Source: Rhodobacteraceae bacterium Alg231-04 (GTDB lineage Bacteria > Pseudomonadota > Alphaproteobacteria > Rhodobacterales > Rhodobacteraceae). Taken from it: 64,000 nucleotides of DNA. How positions within the stretch are numbered: position 1 is the stretch's first letter; each line of letters begins with the position of its first letter. The stretch is taken from contig FREY01000002.1 in assembly GCA_900143635.1 (NCBI GenBank), forward strand, positions 194,429 to 258,428, written 5' to 3'. The position numbers were made by a program, and so were the translations under genes. This document shows positions 53,127 to 62,649 of this stretch, one piece after another. The notes beneath the pieces were generated by a model. The model made no database searches, was not told the origin of the DNA, and saw only the letters and a program-made list of their open reading frames with translations.

Positions 53127-53878
53127 GGTGCGGCCTCTGTCTGGCGGTCGTGTTCATGCCCGCAGCCATCGCCGTGGGTATGATTGTGTTCGTGCCGGTA
53201 GAGGGCCAGCGCCCCCTGGGTACCCGACCCGAACAGCGCCCGGTATTCCGGCGCCGAGGCCACATGTTCAGGCGCGCCCTCGCAGCAGATGTGACCATTC
53301 AGGCAAATCACCCGATCCGAAGCCGCCATGACAACATGCAGCTCATGGCTGACCATCAAAACAGCGCAGCCCATGCTGCGGCGCAGATCCTCGATCTGAC
53401 GATAAAAAGCCGCCGAACCCGGCTGGTCCAGACCCTGTGTCGCCTCATCCAGAATCAGCAACTGCGGGTCGCTCAGCAATGCGCGCGCCAAGAGAACCCG
53501 CTGAAACTGCCCGCCCGACAGCCCCGCCATCTGCCGGTCGATCAGCTTTCCCGCTCCGGCGCGCTCCAGCGCCTGCTCCGCCACATCATCCGCCACTTTT
53601 TCCGGCAGGCTCAGGAAGCGGCGCACGGTCATTGGCAGCGTCGGGTCAATATGCAGCTTTTGCGGCACATAGCCGATGCGCAGCCCTTCAGCCCGGACAA
53701 CGCTCCCCTGCGACGGGGACAGCGCGCCGATGATACCGCGTAGAAGAGTGGATTTGCCGGACCCGTTGGGGCCAACAACAGTGACGATCTCACCTGAATC
53801 GATGCGGAAATCGACATTGGTCAGAACCGGGCTGCCACTATGGCGGAACGCGGCCTGGCGAATTTCAATCAGGCTCAT
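53123..53878 (-). CDS. znuC: Zinc ABC transporter ATPase ZnuC
   Basis: Drives zinc import. The 251 residues have Walker A GPNGSGKSTLLRG, the signature LSGGQFQRVLLARALL and Walker B LLILDEATQGLD. A His-rich tail (HEHNHTHGDGCGHEHD, about 228-243) is typical of ZnuC and may sense or store zinc. It overlaps zur and znuB by four bases each. Confidence 0.96.
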   Translation of the reverse strand: MSLIEIRQAAFRHSGSPVLTNVDFRIDSGEIVTVVGPNGSGKSTLLRGIIGALSPSQGSVVRAEGLRIGYVPQKLHIDPTLPMTVRRFLSLPEKVADDVAEQALERAGAGKLIDRQMAGLSGGQFQRVLLARALLSDPQLLILDEATQGLDQPGSAAFYRQIEDLRRSMGCAVLMVSHELHVVMAASDRVICLNGHICCEGAPEHVASAPEYRALFGSGTQGALALYRHEHNHTHGDGCGHEHDRQTEAAP

Positions 53879-54357
53879 ACAGTGTCTTTCTCACGGCAGT
53901 TCGGGCACAGGCCCTCGGCCTCGACCACGGTGCGTTCGATGGTGAACCCTGCGGTCTGTGCCAGTTCTTCCAATTGGCCTGCACCGGGATCCATATGGGC
54001 CTCGGCAACCGCATTGCAGGCGCGGCAAATCATGAACACCGGCGCGTGCGTGCGGCCCGGATGGGCGCAGGCCGCAAAGGCATTCAGTCGTTCGATCTTA
54101 TGCGCCAGACCGTTTTTAACTAGAAAATCCAAGGCTCTATATGCGACCGGAGGCTGGGAGCCCAGCCCCTCTTCGCGCAACCTGTCGAGGATCTCATAAG
54201 CGCCCAGCGCCCGATGCTCCTGCAGCAGAATTTCCAGCACCCGGCGGCGCACCGGGGTCAGCTGTAGCCCGGCCTTGCGGCACAGATCATCTGCCGCCGC
54301 GACACAATCGCTGATGCAATGGGCGTGATCATGGGTTTCGAATCCGATTGTCGGCAT
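53875..54357 (-). CDS. zur: Zinc uptake regulator Zur (Fur family)
   Basis: Zinc-responsive repressor of zinc uptake genes, 160 residues. The winged-helix part includes LTPVRRRVLEILLQEHRALG and YRALDFLVKNGLAHKIERLN. Metal sites are suggested by the pairs CRAC and CPNC. It heads the operon zur-znuC-znuB and is divergent from znuA, with Zur-like palindromes between, so autoregulation is likely. Confidence 0.93.
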   Translation of the reverse strand: MPTIGFETHDHAHCISDCVAAADDLCRKAGLQLTPVRRRVLEILLQEHRALGAYEILDRLREEGLGSQPPVAYRALDFLVKNGLAHKIERLNAFAACAHPGRTHAPVFMICRACNAVAEAHMDPGAGQLEELAQTAGFTIERTVVEAEGLCPNCREKDTV

Positions 54358-54398
54358 CCGCGCCGGTCCTTTGTCACGAAAACTTCGGGTCTTGATAT

Positions 54399-54443
54399 GT
54401 TATAGTATTCCACTTATCAAGCGCCGAAATGTTATAATATAAC
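54399..54443. promoter_or_regulatory. Pair of Zur-like operators between zur and znuA
   Basis: A perfect palindrome GTTATAATATAAC (54431-54443) and a poorer copy GTTATAGTATTC (54399-54410) resemble the Zur box of proteobacteria. They are spaced 32 bases apart, ahead of znuA (54456) and zur (54357). Confidence 0.75.
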
Positions 54444-54455
54444 GGACCTCAAACC

Positions 54456-55451
54456 ATGTTCAAAACGCTTCTTCCTGCCACGGCGGCTGCCGTAATCGCG
54501 ACCACATCACACGCGGATGTTCCGCAGGTGGCCACCGATATTGCCCCGGTTCACGGGCTGGTCGCGCGGGTGATGCAAGGGCTGGGCAGCCCGGATCTGA
54601 TCGTCCCGGCTGGCGCTTCGCCGCATGGCCATTCCATGCGCCCCTCCGAGGCACGCGCTCTGGCGGCGGCCGATGTGCTGGTCTGGATGGGCGAGGGGCT
54701 GACCCCATGGTTGGAGGGACCGGTTGAAACCCTGGCCGAAAACGCGGAGGTGCTGGAACTCCTTGCTGCCCCGCAAGGTCTAATCCTGCCCTACCGGGAA
54801 GCTGCCGTTTTCGCAGAAGAGGATGAGGCGGCCCATGATGACCACGGCGATGAAGATCAACATGATGATCACGGCGATCATGATGACCACGATGATGACG
54901 ACGGGCATGATGGCCATGACGATCACGACGGGCATGCCCACGAAGGCGCTGACCCCCACGCCTGGCTTGCCCCCGAAAATGGCAAGGCCTGGCTGGATCT
55001 GATCGCGGCAAAACTGGCAGAGCTTGATCCCGAAAACGCCGAAATCTATCGCGCAAATGCCCTGGCTGGACAGGCCGAGATCGATGCCGCTGCAGGCGAA
55101 GTCACTGCGATGATTGCACCGCTGAAGACCCGCCCGATCGTGGTCTTCCACGATGCCTATCAGTATTTCGAACAGGCCTTCGGTCTGGAAGTGCTTGGTG
55201 CGATTTCGCTGAGCGACGCCGCCAAGCCCAGCCCGGCGCATCTGGCCAAGATCCGCACCGCCGCCCGCGAGCATAATGTAGCCTGCATTTTTGCCGAGCC
55301 GCAGTTCAATCCGGATCTGGTTGCATCGGTTGCCGAAGGCACAGAAGCCGGCACCGCGGTCCTGGACCCGCTGGGCAGTGACATCAGCATCGGACCGGAT
55401 TTCTACCCGGCCCTGCTACGCAGTCTCGGCGCTGCGGCCGCCAGCTGCTGA
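54456..55451 (+). CDS. znuA: Zinc-binding periplasmic protein ZnuA
   Basis: Captures zinc for ZnuBC. The 331 residues have a signal peptide (about 1-20, ending SHA), the first metal-ligand region VPAGASPHGHSMRPSEARAL, and later VVFHDAYQYFEQAFGLEVLG. A long loop (about 125-170) is almost entirely His, Asp, Glu and Gly, the usual zinc-collecting loop and longer than many. It starts just after the Zur-like boxes. Confidence 0.96.
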   Translation: MFKTLLPATAAAVIATTSHADVPQVATDIAPVHGLVARVMQGLGSPDLIVPAGASPHGHSMRPSEARALAAADVLVWMGEGLTPWLEGPVETLAENAEVLELLAAPQGLILPYREAAVFAEEDEAAHDDHGDEDQHDDHGDHDDHDDDDGHDGHDDHDGHAHEGADPHAWLAPENGKAWLDLIAAKLAELDPENAEIYRANALAGQAEIDAAAGEVTAMIAPLKTRPIVVFHDAYQYFEQAFGLEVLGAISLSDAAKPSPAHLAKIRTAAREHNVACIFAEPQFNPDLVASVAEGTEAGTAVLDPLGSDISIGPDFYPALLRSLGAAAASC

Positions 55452-55464
55452 CCCGACAGCGCGG

Positions 55465-56790
55465 TCAGCTCCACTCCTGAGAATCGCGGCGACCGATGCA
55501 GGCATATTTCGAAAAGCCAGCCTCGGTCGCTTCGTCAAAGGAGTAGATATTGCGCAGATCGGCCATCGCGGCCGTGCGCATCGAGGTCGCCAGACGATTG
55601 AGGTTCAGGGCGCGGAATTCGTTCCATTCTGTCAAAAGAACAACGGCATCAGCAGTTTCTGCTGCCTCATATGCGTCATCCATCCATTCCACACCCGGCA
55701 GCAGTGCCTCGCCTTCGTGGCGGCCCTGCGGATCGACCACACGCACATGCGCGCCGGCACCAATCAGCGCCGGCACAACCGTCAGCGACGGGGCTTCGCG
55801 CATGTCATCGGTATTTGGCTTGAAGGTCACACCCAGCACCGCAATGGTCTTGCCAGCGACAGAGCCATTCATCAGGTCCACCACCTTATCCACCATCCGG
55901 CGGCGGATTTCGTCATTCACCTTGATCACCGTTTCGGTCACCTGCATCGGCACGCCGTAGTCCTGGCCAATACGTGCCAATGCACGGGTATCCTTGGGAA
56001 AACACGAACCACCATAGCCGGGCCCGGCGTGCAGGAACTTATTGCCGATACGGCCATCCAGCCCCATGCCCTGGCTGACCATCTTGATATCCGCACCAGT
56101 GCGCTCGCACAGGGCAGCGATCTCGTTGATGAAGGTGATCTTGGTGGCGAGAAACGCGTTGGCAGCGTATTTGATCATCTCCGCGCTTTCCAGATCGGTG
56201 GCCTGAACCGGGAAATCACGCAGATAAAGCGGGCGATAGATCTCGCGCATCACCTTGTGGGCGCGCTCTGTCTCAACCCCAACGACAACGCGGTCCGGGC
56301 GCATGAAATCATCAATCGCCGCCCCTTCGCGCAGGAATTCCGGGTTAGAGGCCACATCGAAATCAGCCGCCGGGTTGGCCTTGGCAATGGTGGTCTGAAC
56401 CGCGCGGTTGGTGCCGACGGGGACGGTGGATTTTGTCACCACCACGGCATAGCCGGTCAGCGCCTCGGCGATTTCTTCGGCGGCGGCCATCACATAGGTC
56501 AGATCCGCATGGCCATCCCCCCGGCGCGTCGGCGTGCCAACCGCAATGAACACCGCGTCGGCCCCATCGACCGCTTTCTTCAGATCGCCGTCAAAAGACA
56601 GGCGTCCGGCAGCAACGTTTTTGGCCAGCAGCACATCCAGCCCCGGCTCATAGATCGGCAGCTCTCCGGCCAGCAGCGTGTTGATCCGATCGGGGTTTTT
56701 ATCCACGCAAACAACGTCATGCCCGAAATCGGAAAAACACACCCCAGATACCAGCCCAACATATCCGGTCCCGATCATTGCAATTTTCAT
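55465..56790 (-). CDS. ugd: UDP-glucose 6-dehydrogenase
   Basis: Makes UDP-glucuronate for surface polysaccharides. The 441 residues contain the NAD site MIGTGYVGLVSGVCFSDFGH and the catalytic Cys263 in GPGYGGSCFPKDTRALARI. The length is typical. It converges on znuA with 13 bases between and has no visible terminator. The TviB-like enzyme at 41870 is a different subfamily, so the cell makes at least two UDP-uronic acids. Confidence 0.95.
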   Translation of the reverse strand: MKIAMIGTGYVGLVSGVCFSDFGHDVVCVDKNPDRINTLLAGELPIYEPGLDVLLAKNVAAGRLSFDGDLKKAVDGADAVFIAVGTPTRRGDGHADLTYVMAAAEEIAEALTGYAVVVTKSTVPVGTNRAVQTTIAKANPAADFDVASNPEFLREGAAIDDFMRPDRVVVGVETERAHKVMREIYRPLYLRDFPVQATDLESAEMIKYAANAFLATKITFINEIAALCERTGADIKMVSQGMGLDGRIGNKFLHAGPGYGGSCFPKDTRALARIGQDYGVPMQVTETVIKVNDEIRRRMVDKVVDLMNGSVAGKTIAVLGVTFKPNTDDMREAPSLTVVPALIGAGAHVRVVDPQGRHEGEALLPGVEWMDDAYEAAETADAVVLLTEWNEFRALNLNRLATSMRTAAMADLRNIYSFDEATEAGFSKYACIGRRDSQEWS

Positions 56791-56957
56791 CTTTAAACCC
56801 GTCCTGCGATTTCGCTTTGGCCCCTTATTGCACCATGGCTGCCCTGATTTCCAGCACCGCCCCGCCGCGCTCTGGGTTTTCCACCCTTACAATCTGTGCC
56901 TTTATGGCGCGGCCCGCCCGCGGGCAGTGAACGAGTACAGGCAAAAAAGGTGCTGAC

Positions 56958-58451
56958 ATGGGCCATATCCTCGCAATTGATCAGGGCACAACGTCCAGCC
57001 GTGCGATCATTTTCAACGCCGAGATGAAGATCGCGGCCTCGGCGCAAGAAGAGTTCACCCAGCATTTCCCGAACTCGGGCTGGGTTGAACACGCGCCCGA
57101 GGATCTGTGGCAAACTGTGCTTCGTACCTCGCGTGCTGCGATTGAAAAGGCGGGGCTTCGGGCTGCGGATGTCACCGCCATTGGCATCACCAACCAGCGC
57201 GAAACCACGCTGGTCTGGGATAAATCAACCGGCGAGCCGATCCACCGCGCCATCGTCTGGCAGGATCGCCGGACATCGCAGTATTGCGCCGAACTGCGCG
57301 CGGCGGGGCACGACGCGCTGATCACCGACAAGACCGGGCTGCTGGCGGATCCCTATTTTTCCGGCACCAAGCTGAAGTGGATCTTGGACAATGTGGACGG
57401 CGCGCGGGCGCGTGCAGACCGTGGTGAATTGCTGTTTGGCACCGTCGACAGCTATCTGATCTGGAAGCTGACCGGTGGCAAATCCCATGTGACCGATGCC
57501 ACCAACGCCGCGCGCACCATGCTCTATGATATTCACGCGGGGCGCTGGAGTGCCGAGATCTGCGATCTCTTTGGTATTCCGATGCAGATGCTGCCCGAGG
57601 TGAAGGATTGCGCCGCCGATTTCGGCGTCACCGATCCGGAGCATCTGGGCGCGGCGCTGCCGATCCTCGGCGTTGCCGGCGACCAGCAGGCAGCCACTGT
57701 GGGACAGGCCTGTTTTGAGCCCGGCATGTTGAAATCCACTTATGGCACCGGCTGTTTTGCACTGCTGAACACCGGCGACACCCCGGTGAGGTCGCGCAGC
57801 AATCTGTTGACCACCATCGCCTATCAGCTGGACGGCAAGCCAACCTATGCGCTGGAGGGATCGATCTTCATTGCCGGCGCCGTGGTGCAATGGCTGCGCG
57901 ACGGGCTGCAGATCATCGAAGGCGCGGCGGAGACACAAGCGCTGGCAGATGCGGCTGATCCGATGCAGGAATTGATCCTTGTGCCCGCCTTCGTGGGCCT
58001 CGGCGCGCCCTACTGGAACGCGGAATGCCGCGGCGCAGTCTATGGTCTGACCCGCAACTCCGGCCCCGCCGAATTTGCCCGCGCCGCGCTGGAAAGCGTC
58101 GGCTTTCAGACCCGCGATCTGCAAGAAGCAATGCTGGCGGATTGGGACGCCAGTGCATCTGACAGCACGTTGCGGGTGGATGGCGGCATGACTGCCTCGG
58201 ACTGGGCGATGCAGTTTCTGGCCGATATTCTGGACGCGCCGGTCGACCGACCGGAGGTGTTGGAAACCACAGCGCTTGGTGCCGCCTGGCTGGCAGGTCA
58301 GCGGGCCGGGATCTACCCCGCACAAGCAGAGTTCGCCAAGTCCTGGGCACTGGAGCGGACCTTTACGCCTCAGATGGACAACACACACCGCGAGGCCCGT
58401 TACACGGCCTGGAAACGGGCGGTTCAGGCAACGATTTCCGCCGCTGGATGA
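56958..58451 (+). CDS. glpK: Glycerol kinase
   Basis: Phosphorylates glycerol with ATP. The 497 residues match the family. Motifs are [20 protein letters not shown] at the start, [20 protein letters not shown], and the second signature [17 protein letters not shown] near the end. Its upstream gap of 167 bases has a GC-rich palindrome GCCCGCGGGC but no clear operator. The glycerol transporter and dehydrogenase genes are not adjacent. Confidence 0.96.
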   Translation: MGHILAIDQGTTSSRAIIFNAEMKIAASAQEEFTQHFPNSGWVEHAPEDLWQTVLRTSRAAIEKAGLRAADVTAIGITNQRETTLVWDKSTGEPIHRAIVWQDRRTSQYCAELRAAGHDALITDKTGLLADPYFSGTKLKWILDNVDGARARADRGELLFGTVDSYLIWKLTGGKSHVTDATNAARTMLYDIHAGRWSAEICDLFGIPMQMLPEVKDCAADFGVTDPEHLGAALPILGVAGDQQAATVGQACFEPGMLKSTYGTGCFALLNTGDTPVRSRSNLLTTIAYQLDGKPTYALEGSIFIAGAVVQWLRDGLQIIEGAAETQALADAADPMQELILVPAFVGLGAPYWNAECRGAVYGLTRNSGPAEFARAALESVGFQTRDLQEAMLADWDASASDSTLRVDGGMTASDWAMQFLADILDAPVDRPEVLETTALGAAWLAGQRAGIYPAQAEFAKSWALERTFTPQMDNTHREARYTAWKRAVQATISAAG

Positions 58452-58457
58452 AACGTC

Positions 58458-58473
58458 TGGAATAAAAATTCCA
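58458..58473. promoter_or_regulatory. IolR/RpiR-type operator upstream of the regulator
   Basis: TGGAAT-AAAA-ATTCCA, a perfect inverted repeat that fits the GGAA-N6-TTCC motif known for the inositol regulator IolR of Sinorhizobium. It lies 43 bases before the regulator's preferred start, consistent with autoregulation. Confidence 0.7.
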
Positions 58474-58516
58474 AAATTGCTAGGGTCCCCGTCACCAGAT
58501 GACCGGGGACCTTTTC

Positions 58517-59332
58517 ATGACCGCAAAGCCGCAATCCGTCGAGGATTTCCACGCCCGTCTCCATGAGGTTTCGGAGGGTTTGCCGAAACGGATGCGGCAA
58601 TGCGCTGATTATCTGGCCGCCAATACGGACCGGGTTGCCTTGTCCACCGTGGCCGAGCTGGCAACAGGTGCCGGGGTCGCGCCCTCGGCAATGATGCGGT
58701 TCTGCCAGATCATGGGCTATTCCGGCTATTCCGACATGCAGCAGATCTTTCGCGCAGCTGTCAGCTCTGGTTTGCCAGACTATGCCAGCCGCATTTCCGC
58801 CCTGCGTGATCGCGGCGCAGACAGCCCATCAGCACTGCTGGCGGAATTTGTCGATGCCGGACGCGGATCTCTGGAAACCCTTGCAAATAAAGTTGATGCG
58901 GCAGCACTGGATCAGGCCGTCGCCGCCCTTGCCGGTGCTGAAATGATCCATCTCGCCGGGCTGCGCCGCGCCTTCCCGGTTTCGGCCTATCTGGCCTATG
59001 CGTTTGAAAAGATGGGCCACCCGGCGATGCTGCATGACGGGGTTGGGGCGCTGCAACAGGCGGCGTCGATCCGCATAGGCGACGCGCTGATTGCCACAAC
59101 GTTCACCCCCTATTCCGATGAAACCGTGGCGCTGATCCAAACCTGCGTCGACCGCGACATCCCGGTTGTTGTGCTGACCGATTCCCCACTCGGCCCGGTG
59201 CAGGGCGCATCTGTTCTGACCCTCCCCGTGGCTGAGGCAGATGTCGGCGCATTCCGCGCCCTGTCAGCCACACACTGCCTTGCCATCACCCTCGCCGTGG
59301 CGGTCGGAGCGGCGAAAAGCCGGGCTTCGTAG
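58517..59332 (+). CDS. MurR/RpiR-family transcriptional regulator, probable IolR
   Basis: A 271-residue regulator from the ATG at 58517, which has GGGGAC upstream; an ATG six codons earlier lacks a good site. The N-terminal HTH (about 10-85) has VALSTVAELATGAGVAPSAM and FCQIMGYSGYSDMQ. The SIS domain (about 130-260) would bind a sugar phosphate. It lies directly upstream of the inositol operon, and the same inverted repeat occurs before itself and before iolC. It is therefore the likely inositol repressor. Confidence 0.88.
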   Translation: MTAKPQSVEDFHARLHEVSEGLPKRMRQCADYLAANTDRVALSTVAELATGAGVAPSAMMRFCQIMGYSGYSDMQQIFRAAVSSGLPDYASRISALRDRGADSPSALLAEFVDAGRGSLETLANKVDAAALDQAVAALAGAEMIHLAGLRRAFPVSAYLAYAFEKMGHPAMLHDGVGALQQAASIRIGDALIATTFTPYSDETVALIQTCVDRDIPVVVLTDSPLGPVQGASVLTLPVAEADVGAFRALSATHCLAITLAVAVGAAKSRAS

Positions 59333-59356
59333 AACAACACTCTTGATTTTTACTTC

Positions 59357-59376
59357 AATGGAATGTTTATTCCATT
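59357..59376. promoter_or_regulatory. IolR/RpiR-type operator upstream of iolC
   Basis: Perfect eight-base arms AATGGAAT and ATTCCATT around GTTT, a stronger version of the repeat at 58458. It lies between the regulator stop and iolC. Confidence 0.75.
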
Positions 59377-59445
59377 TCATGCGCCGGATGTTGAGCCCGG
59401 TTGTGGGTATTGCCGTATGACGCGGCCTGCGAGAGTGATTTTGAG

Positions 59446-61344
59446 ATGAAAAAACTGGATGTCATCACCATCGGCCGGTCCTCGGTCGATCTTTACGGCG
59501 CGCAGGTTGGCGGGCGGCTCGAGGATATGAGCTCGTTCAACAAATACATCGGTGGATCGCCGACCAATATGGCCGCTGGCACCGCCCGGTTGGGGCTGAA
59601 ATCGGCGGTGATCACCCGCGTGGGTGACGAACATATGGGCCGGTTCATCCGCGAAGAACTGGCCAAGGAAGGCGTTGACGTGCGCGGGGTGAAGACCGAT
59701 CCGGAGCGGCTGACGGCGCTGGTGATCCTCGGTATTCGTGATCAGGAACAATTCCCGCTGATCTTCTACCGTGAAAACTGCGCCGATATGGCGCTGAGCG
59801 AGGATGACATCGATCCCGCCTTCATCGCAGAGGCCCGCGCAGTTGTCGCCACCGGCACCCATCTGTCGCACCCACAGGTCGAGGCCGCCACGCTGAAAGC
59901 CCTGCGGCTGGCACGTGAAAACGGATCACAAACCGCTCTGGACATCGATTACCGCCCGAACCTCTGGGGCGTGGCGGGCCATGGTGACGGCGAAAGCCGC
60001 TTTGTCGAAAGCGCGGCGGTCACGGCAAAATTGCAGTCCACGTTGCATCTCTTTGACCTGATTGTCGGCACCGAAGAAGAGTTCCACATTGCCGGCGGAA
60101 CAACCGACACCATCGCCGCCCTACGCGCCGTGCGCGCTGTCAGCGATGCCACATTGATCTGCAAACGCGGGCCAATGGGGGCTTCAGCCTTTACCGGTGC
60201 GATCCCTGACAGTCTGGACGAGGGCGAATCCGGTCCCGGCTTCCCGATCGAGGTTTTCAACGTGCTGGGCGCGGGCGACGGGTTCATGTCCGGCCTGCTG
60301 AAGGGCTGGCTGGACGGCGAAGACTGGCCGACCACATTGGGCTACGCCAATGCCTGCGGTGCCTTTGCAGTCAGCCGCCATGGCTGCACCCCGGCCTATC
60401 CGAGCTGGGAGGAAATGCAGTTTTTCCTCAAACGCGGGGTGAAAGAACCTGCGCTGCGTAAAGATGCCGAGCTGGAGCAGCTACACTGGTCCACCAACCG
60501 CAAAGGCGACTGGTCCACCATGCGGGTCTTTGCTTTTGATCACCGCATCCAGCTGGAGGAAATGGAGGGCGCCACCCCAGAAAAGATCGGCGCCTTCAAA
60601 GAGCTTTGCCTTGATGCCGCCGGGCAAGTGGCGGACGGCCAGCCGGGCTATGGCCTGCTGTGCGACAGCCGTCTGGGGCGCGATGCGCTCTATAAGGCGG
60701 CGGGTCAGGGTCTGTGGATTGGTCATCCGGTGGAATGGCCCGGCTCACGACCGCTGGAGCTGGAACCGGAGCTGGGGGCGGATTTCGGCGGGCTGGCCCA
60801 ATGGCCGACCGAACATGTGGTGAAATGCCTGTGTTTCTATCACCCCGATGACAGTGCAGAGATGAAGGCCGCACAGGAAGACGTGGTGAAGCGCCTGTTC
60901 GCCGCCAGCCGCCGCAACGGGCTGGAATTCCTGCTGGAGGTGATCCCCTCGAAGGTTGGGACGGTCACGACGGAAACCACCCCCGCCATCATCCAGCGCT
61001 TCTATGATCTCGGCGTCTTCCCCGACTGGTGGAAGCTGGAGCCCCTCAAGACCGACACCGACTGGGCCGCTGTGGTCGACGCCATCACGCGCAACGATGC
61101 CAACACCCGCGGTATCGTGGTGCTGGGTCTGGATGCCCCAGCCGAGGAGCTCTCCGCCAGTTTCGCACAGGCCGCCAAGTTTGATCTGGTCAAAGGCTTT
61201 GCTGTTGGGCGCACCATTTTTGGCGATGCGGCCCGCGCCTGGATGACAGGTTCCATGGACAATGACGCGGCCATTGCCATGATGGCCAACCGCTACCGCG
61301 ACCTGTGTGAAGTTTGGGACAAGGCACGGGAAGCGGCCATCTGA
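59446..61344 (+). CDS. iolC: 5-dehydro-2-deoxygluconokinase fused to a DUF2090 domain
   Basis: IolC phosphorylates 5-dehydro-2-deoxygluconate in myo-inositol breakdown. The ATG at 59446 is preferred, giving 632 residues; an earlier in-frame ATG adds 15 with no family match. The PfkB kinase half (about 1-325) has IGRSSVDLYGAQVGGRLEDM, GGSPTNMAAGTARLGL and the catalytic VLGAGDGFMSGLLKGW. The second half (about 335-632) is an aldolase-like DUF2090 domain, with AFDHRIQLEEMEG. This fusion is common in proteobacterial inositol clusters. iolD and iolE are not in the window. Confidence 0.95.
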   Translation: MKKLDVITIGRSSVDLYGAQVGGRLEDMSSFNKYIGGSPTNMAAGTARLGLKSAVITRVGDEHMGRFIREELAKEGVDVRGVKTDPERLTALVILGIRDQEQFPLIFYRENCADMALSEDDIDPAFIAEARAVVATGTHLSHPQVEAATLKALRLARENGSQTALDIDYRPNLWGVAGHGDGESRFVESAAVTAKLQSTLHLFDLIVGTEEEFHIAGGTTDTIAALRAVRAVSDATLICKRGPMGASAFTGAIPDSLDEGESGPGFPIEVFNVLGAGDGFMSGLLKGWLDGEDWPTTLGYANACGAFAVSRHGCTPAYPSWEEMQFFLKRGVKEPALRKDAELEQLHWSTNRKGDWSTMRVFAFDHRIQLEEMEGATPEKIGAFKELCLDAAGQVADGQPGYGLLCDSRLGRDALYKAAGQGLWIGHPVEWPGSRPLELEPELGADFGGLAQWPTEHVVKCLCFYHPDDSAEMKAAQEDVVKRLFAASRRNGLEFLLEVIPSKVGTVTTETTPAIIQRFYDLGVFPDWWKLEPLKTDTDWAAVVDAITRNDANTRGIVVLGLDAPAEELSASFAQAAKFDLVKGFAVGRTIFGDAARAWMTGSMDNDAAIAMMANRYRDLCEVWDKAREAAI

Positions 61345-61421
61345 ACCTATTTAGAGACTGATTTTCGCCCAAGGGCCGTGATTGGCGCAGGGCAGCACCA
61401 CCAACCATGAAGGGATAAACC

Positions 61422-62597
61422 ATGGTGGATACTGAATTCGAATATGTAGGGTATTTCGACCGCGAGTCGTGCGACCTGGATGAATTCAAGGTGCTGACCT
61501 CGCAGAGCTTAAACGCCGTATCGGTGCCCTTTGCCGCCGCTGTGGAACAGAACGTGCCGGTCTATGACATGGCCGCGCTGCGCCCGGTTCTGAGCGATGC
61601 GGTAGAGCGCAAGAGATTGCTGGCCGAATGGGGCTGGGTGCTCAGCCGCTCTGCCGGGGTTGTGGCCCTGAAAGGCGCCTTTCAGGACACTGCGACCATT
61701 GATGCCGCCAGCAAGGTGTTCGAACAGATCATCGCCGATGAAAAAGCGGCCCATGGCGGCAAGGCGGATCATTTTGCGGCCAAGGGTGCAAATGACCGGA
61801 TCTGGAACGCGCTGCAAAAGCTCTGCGAAGCAGATCCAGCCGTTTTCGCCCGCTACTTTGGCAACGAGGTCATTGCGGCGGTCAGCGAAGCCTGGCTTGG
61901 CCCCAACTACCGGATGACCACCCAGGTCAATCTGGTGCGTCCGGGCGGCGGTGCTCAGCAGGCGCATCGCGACTATCATCTCGGTTTTCAGACCGAAGAT
62001 GTCGCCGCGGCATATCCGGCCCATGTGCATGATTTGTCAGCGGTGATGACCCTGCAGGGGGCAGTCGCACATTGCGATATGCCGGTTGAAAGCGGCCCAA
62101 CCAAGCTATTGCCGTTTTCGCAGGCCTACCGCCCCGGCTACCTGGCCTACCGGCAGGCTGAGTTCAGTGACTATTTTGAGGAGAAATGCATCCAGCTGCC
62201 CTTGGAGAAGGGTGATGCGGTGTTTTTCAATCCGGCGCTGTTCCACGCGGCGGGGGCCAATACCAGCGCTGATATTCACCGTATGGCAAACCTGCTGCAG
62301 GTGTCCTCTGCCTTTGGTATCGCAATGGAGAATATCGACAGGCTGGGCATGTCGAAGCTCCTCTACCCGGCGCTATTGGAGCTTCAAGGGTCGATGAGTT
62401 CCGCCGCGCAGAAAGCGGCGATCGGCGCCTGCGCGGATGGCTATTCGTTCCCCACCAATCTGGACCGGGATCCGCCGATTGGCGGGCTGGCGCCGGAAAC
62501 GCAGGCCGCGCTGATGATGCGGGCCTTGGAGGAGGGCTGGACGCCGCAAGCGTTCAACGAAGCCCTGGATGCGCAGGCAGACCGCCGCCGCGCGTGA
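61422..62597 (+). CDS. Phytanoyl-CoA dioxygenase (PhyH) family protein in the inositol operon
   Basis: A 391-residue Fe(II)/2-oxoglutarate dioxygenase. The facial triad reads His182-x-Asp184 in QQAHRDYHLGF and His275 in FFNPALFHAAGAN, with a likely 2-oxoglutarate Arg287 in DIHRMAN. No signal peptide. It lies between iolC and iolB, 78 bases after iolC and 52 bases before iolB. PhyH enzymes hydroxylate varied small molecules. Substrate is unknown here, though an inositol or its derivative is a reasonable guess. Confidence 0.87.
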   Translation: MVDTEFEYVGYFDRESCDLDEFKVLTSQSLNAVSVPFAAAVEQNVPVYDMAALRPVLSDAVERKRLLAEWGWVLSRSAGVVALKGAFQDTATIDAASKVFEQIIADEKAAHGGKADHFAAKGANDRIWNALQKLCEADPAVFARYFGNEVIAAVSEAWLGPNYRMTTQVNLVRPGGGAQQAHRDYHLGFQTEDVAAAYPAHVHDLSAVMTLQGAVAHCDMPVESGPTKLLPFSQAYRPGYLAYRQAEFSDYFEEKCIQLPLEKGDAVFFNPALFHAAGANTSADIHRMANLLQVSSAFGIAMENIDRLGMSKLLYPALLELQGSMSSAAQKAAIGACADGYSFPTNLDRDPPIGGLAPETQAALMMRALEEGWTPQAFNEALDAQADRRRA

Positions 62598-62649
62598 TAG
62601 ACTGGCGGGGCGTGAACACGCCCCGCCAACAAATATGAAGGGAGCCAAG

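Noticed and set aside
54827-54960. Short tandem GATGACCAC-like repeats
   Set aside because: They are codons of the His/Asp-rich zinc loop of ZnuA, not a CRISPR array or satellite repeat.
57225-58388. A 387-codon open frame opposite glpK
   Set aside because: glpK is a full-length, motif-complete gene; the antisense frame has no recognisable features.
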